Shown one piece after another: positions 37,490 to 45,556 of a stretch of DNA of 64,000 nucleotides (its first letter is position 1; each line of letters opens with the position of its first letter). Both the position numbers and the translations under genes were made by a program. The stretch comes from Rahnella bonaserana (GTDB lineage: Bacteria > Pseudomonadota > Gammaproteobacteria > Enterobacterales > Enterobacteriaceae), in NCBI RefSeq assembly GCF_019049675.1, contig NZ_JAFMOW010000057.1, forward strand, positions 123,232-187,231, read 5' to 3'. The notes under the pieces are model-generated. The model saw only the letters and a list, made by a program, of their open reading frames with translations, did not search any database and had not been told where the DNA came from.

Positions 37490-39256
37490 ATGAAAAGGGT
37501 TCTGAATCCAAACGAAAAGAAACGGCTTGCGGCGCTGCATAAACTGAAGATTGCGGACAGCAATCCGGATGAAGTCCTTGATCTGATTACCCGTCTTACT
37601 CAGCAGATTTTTGATATTCCAATTTGCATCATTACTCTGGTTGACCAGCATCGTCAGTGGTTTAAATCTAAAACCAATACTGCACTGTGTCATACCGCGC
37701 GGGATATCGCCTTTTGCGATTACACCATCCGTTCTTCTTCAGTGATGGTCGTCAATGATGCGACCCTTGATCCCCGTTTTAACGACAATCCGCTGGTCAC
37801 AGCAGAAGAAGGGATGCGCTTTTACGCGGGTGCCCCGCTGATTACCCGTGAGGGTTTTGCCATTGGCAGCTTATGTCTGGCAGATAAAAATCCGCGCGAC
37901 TTTTCCGTTCAGGAAACAGAAATGCTCGCGGATCTGGCGGCGATTGTCATCGATATTATCGAATCCCGCAGCAGCATGAGTTTTGTCGATATCGTTACGC
38001 GTTTGCCTAACCGCCAGCGTCTGATGGAAGACATCGCGCAGCTGATCAAAGCGCCGGACGATACCGCTTATCTGCTGATTCTGATCGACACCCTGGATAC
38101 GCTCTACGCCTATGACATTGGCCGCGCCATTGGCATCCCCAAAGTCGAAAATATCCTCAAAGACATCGGCTCATTCCTGCGCAGTGAACTCAACGAAAAC
38201 GACAAAGTTTACAGCCTGATGCTGGGTCGTTTTGCACTCATCAAGCGCCTGGATGAGCAGGAAGAAATTTTCACTCAGCTGGAAAATGCGGCGACAAGAA
38301 TTCAGAAAAGTATTACCAGCGACATTCCGATAAATGTCCGCCTGCACGCCGGGTATACCGTGTTTTCGCCAACCTCTGACTGCGCTGAAAATATCATGCG
38401 TCAGGGGATGTCCTCATTGCATGAAGCTATCAGCAACAACCAGCTGGTGATGCCCTATCATCAGGAATCGGATGTTATCCAGCGGCGCGCATTTAGCCTG
38501 CTGAATGATTTGATGGCGACCGTTGCCTCCTGCAAAGACTTCCATTTGTTGTATCAGCCGAAAATTCGTCTGGCCGATAAAAAATTCCAGGGGGTTGAAG
38601 CGCTGATCCGCTGGCAGCATCCGACTCTCGGCGTGATTTCGCCTGCCGAATTTATTCCTCTGGCTGAAAAAACACCGCTGATTACGCCGCTGACCAACTG
38701 GGTGATCACCCAGGCCGTGATGCAAATTGCCGAATGGCAAAAACGCGGCGCACAAATTCAGGTATCGATTAACCTGACCGCCAATAATCTGGTAGAACAG
38801 GATCTGGTGCAGCGCATTCACACCGCACTCATTCTGCACCAGGTATCGCCCTCCATGCTGGAAATCGAATGTCTGGAAACTCAGACGCTGGCGAACAATC
38901 CTCACGCAGTAGCATCGCTGGATGCCCTACGCAGTCTGGGGATCAGCATCGCGCTGGATGATTTCGGTTCCGGTTACAGTAATCTGAATTACCTGCAAAA
39001 GATCCCTGCTGATACGCTGAAACTGGATCAGTCATTGATTCAGGGCATCAGCAATGACAGCAAAAGCAAAGTCATTGTGAAATCGATGATTGAAATGGCG
39101 CATGCGCTCAGTTATCAGGTGGTAGCGGAAGGAGTCGAAGACAACGACACCTTGTTGTGTCTGGAAGAGCTTCAGTGCGATTCGGTACAGGGTTTCTATT
39201 TCTCACGCCCGCTGCAACACGATCAAATTCTTGAGTGGTCCAAGCCTTACATCTGA
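37490..39256 (+). CDS. GAF-GGDEF-EAL cyclic-di-GMP phosphodiesterase
   Basis: This 588-residue cytosolic protein has a GAF domain (about 20-160; FCDYTIRSSSVMVVNDATLD, GAPLITREGFAIGSLCLAD), a degenerate GGDEF domain (about 165-325; active-site loop is MLGRFALI instead of RxGGDEF) and an EAL domain (about 345-585). EAL catalytic residues look complete: EALIRW, SINLT, LEIECLE, LDDFGSGYSN, LKLDQ, AEGVED, VQGF. It should therefore hydrolyse c-di-GMP, with the GAF sensing a ligand or redox signal. Divergent from leuA. Monocistronic with a terminator behind. Confidence 0.93.
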   Translation: MKRVLNPNEKKRLAALHKLKIADSNPDEVLDLITRLTQQIFDIPICIITLVDQHRQWFKSKTNTALCHTARDIAFCDYTIRSSSVMVVNDATLDPRFNDNPLVTAEEGMRFYAGAPLITREGFAIGSLCLADKNPRDFSVQETEMLADLAAIVIDIIESRSSMSFVDIVTRLPNRQRLMEDIAQLIKAPDDTAYLLILIDTLDTLYAYDIGRAIGIPKVENILKDIGSFLRSELNENDKVYSLMLGRFALIKRLDEQEEIFTQLENAATRIQKSITSDIPINVRLHAGYTVFSPTSDCAENIMRQGMSSLHEAISNNQLVMPYHQESDVIQRRAFSLLNDLMATVASCKDFHLLYQPKIRLADKKFQGVEALIRWQHPTLGVISPAEFIPLAEKTPLITPLTNWVITQAVMQIAEWQKRGAQIQVSINLTANNLVEQDLVQRIHTALILHQVSPSMLEIECLETQTLANNPHAVASLDALRSLGISIALDDFGSGYSNLNYLQKIPADTLKLDQSLIQGISNDSKSKVIVKSMIEMAHALSYQVVAEGVEDNDTLLCLEELQCDSVQGFYFSRPLQHDQILEWSKPYI

Positions 39257-39280
39257 AAATGCTGATGTGAGGCTGACAAT

Positions 39281-39307
39281 AAAAAACCCGCTTTCGCGGG
39301 TTTTTTC
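39281..39307. terminator. Bidirectional terminator after the EAL gene
   Basis: AAAAAACCCGC-TTT-CGCGGGTTTTTT separates the EAL gene from the converging lipoprotein gene. Confidence 0.92.
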
Positions 39308-39313
39308 ATTTCA

Positions 39314-39733
39314 TTACTTATTGCTGCTGCCTTCAGGCCGGATATTGTAGGTTCCAAAGAAACTACGGTCAGTTTCCAGACTGATATTTTTACCGTTTGC
39401 ATCGACCGTGATCGAGCCGGTGGTTTTCGTCAGCGCACAGGCAATGCGCACTTCAATCTTGCGCATACCATTTGGCACATTCAAATCCACATATTGATTG
39501 AAATGCAGGGTCGCGATTGTCTTTCCGTCCAGAATAACCAGCAGCGGGCAGGTCTTCTCAAACGGCACGATTGAAGATTGTTCTAACCGGTGCAAACGGA
39601 TATGTGTCTGCCCTTCTGGCGCAACCGCGCTGGCATTAGCGTAGGTTGATTTAACCTGAAGCGTCGGTTCATAAGGATTACTCGCACACCCGGCTAAAAG
39701 TAAAGCAGCCAAGGCCACCAGTGTTTTTTTCAT
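39314..39733 (-). CDS. Putative lipoprotein
   Basis: This is a 139-residue lipoprotein precursor: MKKTLVALAALLLAGC with lipobox cysteine at 16 followed by ASNP. The mature domain is beta-rich (THIRLHRLEQSSIVP, CPLLVILDGKTIATL, VPNGMRKIEVRIACALTK) and resembles DUF2846-like small lipoproteins that present a VILDG...V...I..G pattern, but I cannot name it. The start at 39733 has GGGAG six bases upstream; the frame is open to 39787. Residue +2 is Ala, so outer-membrane sorting is expected. Confidence 0.85.
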   Translation of the reverse strand: MKKTLVALAALLLAGCASNPYEPTLQVKSTYANASAVAPEGQTHIRLHRLEQSSIVPFEKTCPLLVILDGKTIATLHFNQYVDLNVPNGMRKIEVRIACALTKTTGSITVDANGKNISLETDRSFFGTYNIRPEGSSNK

Positions 39734-39960
39734 CGTTATCTCCCTGAGTTTATGAACGAATGATAGCAGCGTGCGCGCCACGGGCAACTAAAAACCGGTG
39801 CCAGCAACGGGTGAAGTGTTCGCACCTCTGAAAAGTCGCCCTGATTTGTGACATCCGTATAAAAAACCATCACCCGAATTGCTAATAGTCATCAGGTCGT
39901 ATTTGATATTCTTAATCAGATTTATCCGATCAGATGTTCAACTCAGTGTCAGGAATGATT

Positions 39961-40209
39961 ATGTACAGTTACACACTCATCGCTCCCGCAGGGATAGTTA
40001 AGGCATACGAAGACGAATTTCGTGAAAAAGGGATTGAGCTGCTGGTTGCCAAACAGAACCGTTCCGAAACGGTCGTTTTACGCAGCAGTCAGTTTGCTGA
40101 AGAACGTACTTTTATCACCCATGTTCATTTGCTGATTTTCAGTTTGTGCATGCGGGTGCAAAAACAGCTGAAGAATGGTAAGACGCCCAATACGACAATT
40201 ATGTATTAA
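39961..40209 (+). CDS. Small uncharacterised protein
   Basis: This is an 82-residue protein starting MYSYTLIAPAGIVKAYEDEF. The ATG at 39961 has AGGA six bases upstream; two in-frame ATGs lie just before it. A hydrophobic stretch ITHVHLLIFSLCMRV is too short and polar-flanked for a confident membrane helix. No family recognised. Stand-alone gene with its own upstream AT-rich region. Confidence 0.65.
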   Translation: MYSYTLIAPAGIVKAYEDEFREKGIELLVAKQNRSETVVLRSSQFAEERTFITHVHLLIFSLCMRVQKQLKNGKTPNTTIMY

Positions 40210-40485
40210 TGCATCATCTCGCACTAACATATCCTGGCCTCATTCAGAGGCCTGACTCCTCTATAAATCATTACGTCTATACCGCCGTTAAGGCTTCAGC
40301 AAATAACCCACTAGTCGGTTAATTTAAAAACAAAACTTCACCGTTTTCTTCTGAGAACAATAAGCTTTCTGAGCTCAAAGCGCGTTATTTTATGGCTGGC
40401 GTGTATTGTCTGCCGGAGAATTTATTAGGTAATAATGAAAGGGGAATTAACACAGCAGCGGGTAACGCATTGAATTACAGAGTGT
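40210..40485. other. Intergenic region before tRNA-Lys
   Basis: 275 bases, no gene. An inverted repeat AGGCCTCATTCAGAGGCCT at about 40233-40252 may be a weak terminator for the small gene. Confidence 0.4.
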
Positions 40486-40561
40486 TGGTGGGTCGTGGCG
40501 GGTTCGAACCGCCGACCAATTGATTAAGAGTCAACTGCTCTACCGACTGAGCTAACGACCC
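40486..40561 (-). tRNA. tRNA-Lys(CTT)
   Basis: 76-nt tRNA on the reverse strand: acceptor GGGTCGT / ACGACCC, D-arm AGCTCAGTCGGTAGAGC, anticodon loop CTCTTAA (anticodon CTT), T-loop TTCGAAC, encoded CCA. It closely resembles E. coli tRNA-Lys(TTT) but reads AAG only. Isolated tRNA gene. Confidence 0.95.
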
Positions 40562-40933
40562 AACGGGACGAATTATTCTCCTCTATCCTGATGATGTCAA
40601 ACGCTTACCCTCACTTTTTTTACTGTCTTTTCTGTGAATATTTGTGGAGCTCATCACAACAAAAAAAGGTATTATTTTTTCCCTTCGGCTCACACCTGAT
40701 TAATTAACACTCAGTTATCCACTATGTAAAAATTACGATACATTTACCGGCTCTGGCATTTCTTATTTCGGTTATAACATATTCGAAATTAACATTATTA
40801 TAACAGCCACTCACTCCAGCTGTCGTTCCAGCAGAGCTGATATAAGAGCCTTAGAGGTCAAATAATTGACGTAAATGAATGCGATATGGCGGAGTTCATA
40901 CGCAGAAAGCAAAAAAACAGGAATCTATACAAC

Positions 40934-42334
40934 ATGCAAGAAGAGTCAAAAATCCTCGCCCGGCCGGAGGAAGAGAGCGCTGAAGGTCTGCGGCGTAATC
41001 TCTCCAACCGCCATATCCAGCTTATCGCCATCGGTGGCGCCATCGGTACCGGCCTGTTTATGGGCTCGGGCAAAACCATCAGCCTCGCCGGTCCGTCCAT
41101 CATCTTCGTCTACATGATCATCGGGTTTATGCTGTTTTTCGTCATGCGTGCGATGGGCGAACTTTTGTTGTCCAACCTCGAATATAAATCTTTCAGCGAT
41201 TTTGCCGCCGACCTTCTGGGCCCGTGGGCCGGCTACTTCACCGGCTGGACCTACTGGTTCTGCTGGGTAGTGACCGGCATCGCAGACGTCGTGGCGATTA
41301 CCGCCTACGCTCAGTTCTGGTTCCCCGGACTTTCACAATGGGTGGCCTCGCTGCTCTGCGTTCTGGTGCTGCTCAGCCTGAATCTCGCCACTGTGAAAAT
41401 GTTCGGTGAAATGGAGTTCTGGTTCGCGATGATCAAAATCGTCGCCATCGTCGGGCTGATTATCGCCGGACTGGTGATGGTCCTGACCCACTTCCAGACA
41501 CCTGCCGGCACGGTAGCGTCCTTCAGCAATCTGTGGAATGACGGAGGATTCTTCCCGAAAGGCGTCAGCGGCTTCTTTGCCGGTTTCCAGATTGCGGTGT
41601 TCGCGTTTGTCGGTATTGAGCTGGTTGGCACCACCGCAGCCGAAACCAAAGATCCGCAGAAGTCCCTGCCGCGCGCGATTAATGCCATTCCGCTGCGCAT
41701 CATCATGTTCTACGTTTTCTCGCTGATCATGATTATGTCCGTCACGCCGTGGAGCCATGTGGTGGCTGATAAAAGCCCGTTCGTTGAACTGTTCGTGCTG
41801 GCCGGTCTTCCGGCTGCGGCGAGCATTATTAACTTTGTGGTGCTGACTTCGGCGGCGTCTTCCGCCAACAGCGGCGTGTTCTCCACCAGCCGCATGCTGT
41901 TTGGTCTGGCACAGGAAGGCAATGCACCGAAAGCGTTCGGTAAACTCTCTTCCCGCGCAGTGCCTTCAAACGGCCTGACCTTCTCCTGCATCTGCCTGCT
42001 CGGTGGTGTGGTGCTGATTTACCTGATCCCGAACGTCCTGACGGTCTTCACACTGGTCACCACCGTTTCGGCGATTCTGTTTATGTTCGTCTGGACCATC
42101 ATTCTTTGCTCTTATCTGGTCTATCGCCGTAAACGTCCGCAACTGCACGAAGCATCCATCTACAAAATGCCGCTCGGTAAACTGATGTGCTGGGTCTCTA
42201 TGGCATTCTTTGCCTTCGTTCTGGTGCTGCTGACCTTACAGGATGACACCCGTCAGGCGCTGATCGTCACGCCGTTGTGGTTTGTCGTTCTGGGGATTGG
42301 GTACTGGTTACGAATGAGAAAACGCCGGGCGTAA
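40934..42334 (+). CDS. cycA: D-serine/D-alanine/glycine:H+ symporter CycA
   Basis: This 466-residue, 12-helix amino-acid permease of the APC/AAT family is near-identical in many blocks to E. coli CycA (470 aa): NRHIQLIAIGGAIGTGLFMG, EYKSFSDFAADLLGPWAGYF, FAFVGIELVGTTAAETKDPQ, SANSGVFSTSRMLFGLAQEG. It imports glycine, D-alanine, D-serine and D-cycloserine. The ATG at 40934 is chosen (CAGGAA about ten bases upstream and E. coli-like N-terminus); the frame is open to 40886. In other enterics cycA is under GcvB control. Its 3' hairpin abuts the type VI island. Confidence 0.95.
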   Translation: MQEESKILARPEEESAEGLRRNLSNRHIQLIAIGGAIGTGLFMGSGKTISLAGPSIIFVYMIIGFMLFFVMRAMGELLLSNLEYKSFSDFAADLLGPWAGYFTGWTYWFCWVVTGIADVVAITAYAQFWFPGLSQWVASLLCVLVLLSLNLATVKMFGEMEFWFAMIKIVAIVGLIIAGLVMVLTHFQTPAGTVASFSNLWNDGGFFPKGVSGFFAGFQIAVFAFVGIELVGTTAAETKDPQKSLPRAINAIPLRIIMFYVFSLIMIMSVTPWSHVVADKSPFVELFVLAGLPAAASIINFVVLTSAASSANSGVFSTSRMLFGLAQEGNAPKAFGKLSSRAVPSNGLTFSCICLLGGVVLIYLIPNVLTVFTLVTTVSAILFMFVWTIILCSYLVYRRKRPQLHEASIYKMPLGKLMCWVSMAFFAFVLVLLTLQDDTRQALIVTPLWFVVLGIGYWLRMRKRRA

Positions 42335-42370
42335 TCGCTGAATGATTGATTGATGCAAGAAGGGATTGAA

Positions 42371-42410
42371 AAAAGTGCCAACTGGCTAATGCCCGCCACT
42401 TAGCACTTTT
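42371..42410 (+). terminator. Hairpin after cycA
   Basis: AAAAGTGC (42371-42378) pairs with GCACTTTT (42403-42410) around a 24-base loop. Its right arm touches the left copy of the 115-bp repeat. Confidence 0.65.
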
Positions 42411-42522
42411 ATGAATAAAAATTCATTTACGTGCTTCTAAGGAATGAAAGAATCAGGCTTGTAGTGCTGTTTGCTTCATCGAAGGCCCGAATTTACGGGC
42501 CTTATTTCCTTAAGTGACCGGC
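42408..42522. repeat. 115-bp direct repeat, left copy
   Basis: The same 115 bases recur at 44408-44522 with no gaps and roughly 88 percent identity by hand count. It starts TTTATGAATAAAAATTCATT (an ATGAAT-AAAA-ATTCAT palindrome), contains a conserved CTTGTAGTGCTGTTTGCTTC core and the hairpin AGGCCCG-AATTTA-CGGGCCT, and ends inside the last codons of the membrane-protein gene (G-H-L-R-K-stop). Confidence 0.93.
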
Positions 42523-43041
42523 TTGAGACTCAGGCCTCTTTTTTCTCATTAACCTACGCAACATATAAACGAACAAACCATAACCCATCAGTGTAAGAAA
42601 GGTTGTAATTGCAAATACCAATGCAGGACCATATTCCGCGTCAGGCGAGACAAATCGGTCATAATCGATGCAACAAACGAACAGCGCGAAAAGGCCAATC
42701 ACTGAAACCACCTTCAAAATCCTGAGTGCTATCCCTTTCGCTATGTTCGCAATGTGCTGAGAAAAACCCTTACCTAATAAATTTTTGATTGGAATTAAAT
42801 TTATTCCAACAGAATACGCAACAATTGCCACGATAATATTGACAACCAGAACTGCATAGTCAGAGATTGCATAAGCATCTTCTGGCGTAGGATTATTATT
42901 GAATAAGCCAGCGACCTGAAATGCTGTATTTCCATTTAATATGGCTGTATCACCATAGATAAAAAAGTATAGTTTCGAACTGATAGCGAATAGAGTCAGG
43001 AACCCCAAAACCCGTAGTCCTTTAAGGACATATGCTGCCAT
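42502..43041 (-). CDS. Four-helix membrane protein, candidate immunity protein to the adjacent T6SS effector
   Basis: This is a 179-residue protein with four hydrophobic segments (about 8-30, 62-85, 108-130, 142-163) and a basic C-terminus ending GHLRK. Its start lies 20 bases inside the effector gene upstream, so the two are translated from one message. For a periplasm-acting effector, an inner-membrane or periplasm-facing immunity protein is expected, and the tight overlap is typical for effector-immunity pairs. No family name recognised. Its 3' end lies inside the 115-bp repeat. The immunity role is inferred from context only. Confidence 0.72.
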   Translation of the reverse strand: MAAYVLKGLRVLGFLTLFAISSKLYFFIYGDTAILNGNTAFQVAGLFNNNPTPEDAYAISDYAVLVVNIIVAIVAYSVGINLIPIKNLLGKGFSQHIANIAKGIALRILKVVSVIGLFALFVCCIDYDRFVSPDAEYGPALVFAITTFLTLMGYGLFVYMLRRLMRKKRPESQAGHLRK

Positions 43042-43534
43042 TGGCGATCACCTCAATTGTTCCATATGCCATTAAGTGCTTCATACAGGGGACTTCTACC
43101 ATGGTTGTCCGCAATAAAGCGTCTCTCAGCATTGCGAAATCACACTGATGAGCCAGTGTGATACATCCTTCAGATATTTGCCCAGGGTGCAACCTGAAAC
43201 CGCCTCGTCCCACGCCTTCAATCATAGTCCCATCATCTGTTAACATATCGTCTCGATATAAAGCAAACCATTCACTGTGGTCAACGTGATAATAGAATGT
43301 GCTTTTATAAGTATCCACGCCCCAGGCTCTTATTCTATTTTTGATACTACCCTTTGGCCTTTCAACAATGTAATAATTTCCTGCGGGAAGAGGGCCGCTG
43401 CCAGCAACTCTTCCGCAACCCCCACGATTTCGATAGGCGCCCTCGCCAGAAAACGCCAGGAATGTACCCACGCCTGGAAAAGTCAAAGGAGAATAATCCG
43501 CATTATTGATCACAAACTTCCCTTGCAAAGCCAT
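43022..43534 (-). CDS. DUF2778 / Tlde1-like type VI L,D-transpeptidase-fold effector
   Basis: This is a 170-residue protein with no signal peptide: MALQGKFVINNADYSPLTFP, FLAFSGEGAYRNRGGC, PLPAGNYYIVERPKG, and near the end GRGGFRLHPGQISEGCITL. The H116-x4-S121-x2-C124 arrangement (HPGQISEGC) is the catalytic-type motif of DUF2778 proteins, including Salmonella Tlde1, a type VI effector that cuts or exchanges stem-peptide D-amino acids in the target periplasm. The start at 43534 gives the family N-terminus; an ATG three codons upstream lacks spacing. It overlaps the membrane protein gene by 20 bases and is divergent from hcp, consistent with Hcp-delivered cargo. Confidence 0.88.
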   Translation of the reverse strand: MALQGKFVINNADYSPLTFPGVGTFLAFSGEGAYRNRGGCGRVAGSGPLPAGNYYIVERPKGSIKNRIRAWGVDTYKSTFYYHVDHSEWFALYRDDMLTDDGTMIEGVGRGGFRLHPGQISEGCITLAHQCDFAMLRDALLRTTMVEVPCMKHLMAYGTIEVIANGSICP

Positions 43535-43543
43535 TATTTTCAT

Positions 43544-43883
43544 CCAAAAATTTCACTTAGCTGGCAATATTACATCCCTAAAATGATAAATAGTAGGAGT
43601 TTCGTGGCTAGACATTTCGCAAGACGTATTCTGCCGATTGAGCAACTTACTTAATTAATTTAACTGTTCACTGAATACACTCTGCGGCGTATACAGCGCA
43701 TCTCTGGTAAAGAATGTGTAACTACTCATTAAATATTTAACTTGTCCCCTATTGATAGCCGCTAATAACGCCCTGCTTTCAATAATAAACTTCTTAAAAT
43801 TCTGCTTTCACAACCCGATTAATTGCCGGCAAAAATATACAGGTATAAGGTAGCGCCTCATTCATTAAAATGGATTTATGAAA
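43544..43883. promoter_or_regulatory. Divergent control region between effector and hcp
   Basis: About 340 AT-rich bases with no gene. They must drive the effector-immunity pair leftward and hcp rightward. No operator or sigma54 motif (GG-N10-GC) that I would trust is present. Confidence 0.45.
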
Positions 43884-44369
43884 ATGCCTATTCCAGCTTA
43901 TATGTGGCTTTATGATGATGGTGGTGCCGCGATTAAAGGTTCTGTAGACGTGAATGGCCGAGAGGGTAGCATTGAGATCCTCGGATTCAACCACGGATTG
44001 AATATTCCTGTTGATACCCGTAGCGGAAGTATTACAGGGACCCGGTCTCATTCACCGATGATGTTCGAAAAGGAGTTCGATTCATCGAGTCCATATCTGT
44101 ATAAGGCTGTAGCTAAGGGACAGACCTTGAAGTCTGCTGAGATACGCTGGTATCGAATCAATGATGCAGGCCAAGAGGAGGTTTATTTTATTATGACAAT
44201 TGAGGGCGTCAAAATCACCGGCGTGAATCCAGGCATGCCAAACGCTAAAATTGCCGGAAATTCACAGATTAATCACATGGAATCAGTGTCGATGATGTAT
44301 AGCAAAATTACATGGCATTACGTAGATGGGAATGTAAAGTACACCGATGAATGGAATGACCGTTCATGA
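43884..44369 (+). CDS. hcp: Type VI secretion tube protein Hcp
   Basis: This 161-residue protein forms hexameric rings that stack into the inner tube of the type VI secretion system and carries effectors in its lumen. Typical Hcp1 blocks: MPIPAYMWLYDDGGAAIKG, GREGSIEILGFNHGLNIPVD, FEKEFDSSSPYLYKAVAKGQ, EIRWYRINDAGQEEVYF, KITWHYVDGNVKYTDEW. The family start MP..AYMWL selects the ATG at 43884 over 43878. No other T6SS structural gene is in the window, so this is an orphan hcp coupled to its own effector. Confidence 0.93.
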   Translation: MPIPAYMWLYDDGGAAIKGSVDVNGREGSIEILGFNHGLNIPVDTRSGSITGTRSHSPMMFEKEFDSSSPYLYKAVAKGQTLKSAEIRWYRINDAGQEEVYFIMTIEGVKITGVNPGMPNAKIAGNSQINHMESVSMMYSKITWHYVDGNVKYTDEWNDRS

Positions 44370-44407
44370 AGAATGGGGTTCATGCCTGATGCCAACCGTT
44401 TAAGCCA

Positions 44408-44522
44408 TTTATGAATAAAAATTCATTTCTGTACTCCATAGGAACGAAGAAATCAGACTTGTAGTGCTGTTTGCTTCATTGAAGGCCCGAATTCACGGGC
44501 CTCATTTCCTTAAGTGACTGGC
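44408..44522. repeat. 115-bp direct repeat, right copy, with immunity 3' remnant
   Basis: Second copy of the 42408-42522 repeat, offset by exactly 2000 bases. On the reverse strand it still encodes S-H-L-R-K-stop in the position where the left copy encodes G-H-L-R-K-stop, but the frame closes after about 14 codons upstream, so only the tail of a second immunity-like gene remains. Confidence 0.88.
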
Positions 44523-44556
44523 ATCCGCCACCCGGCTCCTTTCACTTTATTGCGCA

Positions 44557-45546
44557 TTACTCCACTTCCAGCGCCTGCCAGAACTGATCCAGCATTTTTC
44601 TGGCCGACGGGCGGGCCGATGCCACTTTCACCGGCAGTTCAGGTGGCGAGCCGGCTTTCATCTCGCCGAGATCAAACACAAAGGTGTAATCCGGTTCCTG
44701 TCCCATACGTAAATCGCTGACCAGAATGTGGCCGCCCTGCTCTTTTACGCTGAAGAAACCGTGGCTGAACCAGGCGACGCGCGCCAGAAACGCATTATCT
44801 TTATGCGCCTCGTATAACGCTTCGCCACGCGGATAAAAGCGGAAACGGATAGGTGAATCCGGATGCAGCAGCGAGGTGAAGCCTTCGCCGTAGCTGTCCT
44901 TGTTCATCACGACCACGCGCCACACCAGCGTATTAAGCGGCGTCGGGGTGACCAGTACCTGGGTGCTTTCGATGTTCTGGCGTTGCAATTCCTCGCCCAC
45001 GTGCCGCGTCACCTGATGTTGCTCGAAGGCGGTACAGGCCAGATATAAACAACTCACGCCCAGCAGCACGTTATTCCACATGATCCCGCGCTGCTGCTCG
45101 CGGTACAGCGCCAGCCCGACGCCGATAATCAGCGGTAAGGTATAAAGCGGATCGACGATGAAAATGCTGCCAACCGCAAACGGACGATCGGTAAAGGGCA
45201 ATCCGAGTTGCGTGCCATACACCGTCATCAGATCCAACAGCGGATGAGTGATCAGTGCCAGCCAGACCGCTCCCCACCACTGCCTGAAATGCTGCCCGCC
45301 GCTGAGCAGTTTTGCCATCAGCCAGGCCAGCAGCGGTGAAATCAACGTCAGATAAAACAGTGCATGGCTTTCGGTGCGGTGCATCGTCATATTACTGATG
45401 GCGTCACCGTGATCATAAAACACATCCAGATCGGGCAACGTACCGCAGACTGCACCGGCCAGCGCGGATTTCCACACCGGTGCGCGTTTGCCCATTACCG
45501 CGATGCCGACCGCCGCGCCCAATACAAACTGAGAAACCGAATCCAT
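44557..45546 (-). CDS. YdjM/DUF457 family membrane-bound putative metal-dependent hydrolase
   Basis: This is a 329-residue protein with an N-terminal membrane half (about 1-180) carrying the family motif residues TLPDLDVFYDHGD, MHRTESHALFY and ALITHPLLDLMTVYGT, whose Asp/His/Glu set could coordinate a metal. A soluble C-terminal half (about 190-329) is of unknown fold. E. coli YdjM (196 aa) is LexA-controlled and lacks this C-terminal extension as I remember it. It lies 10 bases downstream of rutR on the same strand and may be read through from it, but a link to pyrimidine use is not evident. Confidence 0.82.
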   Translation of the reverse strand: MDSVSQFVLGAAVGIAVMGKRAPVWKSALAGAVCGTLPDLDVFYDHGDAISNMTMHRTESHALFYLTLISPLLAWLMAKLLSGGQHFRQWWGAVWLALITHPLLDLMTVYGTQLGLPFTDRPFAVGSIFIVDPLYTLPLIIGVGLALYREQQRGIMWNNVLLGVSCLYLACTAFEQHQVTRHVGEELQRQNIESTQVLVTPTPLNTLVWRVVVMNKDSYGEGFTSLLHPDSPIRFRFYPRGEALYEAHKDNAFLARVAWFSHGFFSVKEQGGHILVSDLRMGQEPDYTFVFDLGEMKAGSPPELPVKVASARPSARKMLDQFWQALEVE

Positions 45547-45556
45547 CCTGACCTCT

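Noticed and set aside
42335..44560. The T6SS block as a prophage remnant or insertion sequence
   Set aside because: No integrase, transposase, phage structural gene or terminal inverted repeats; Hcp resembles phage tail tubes by ancestry only.
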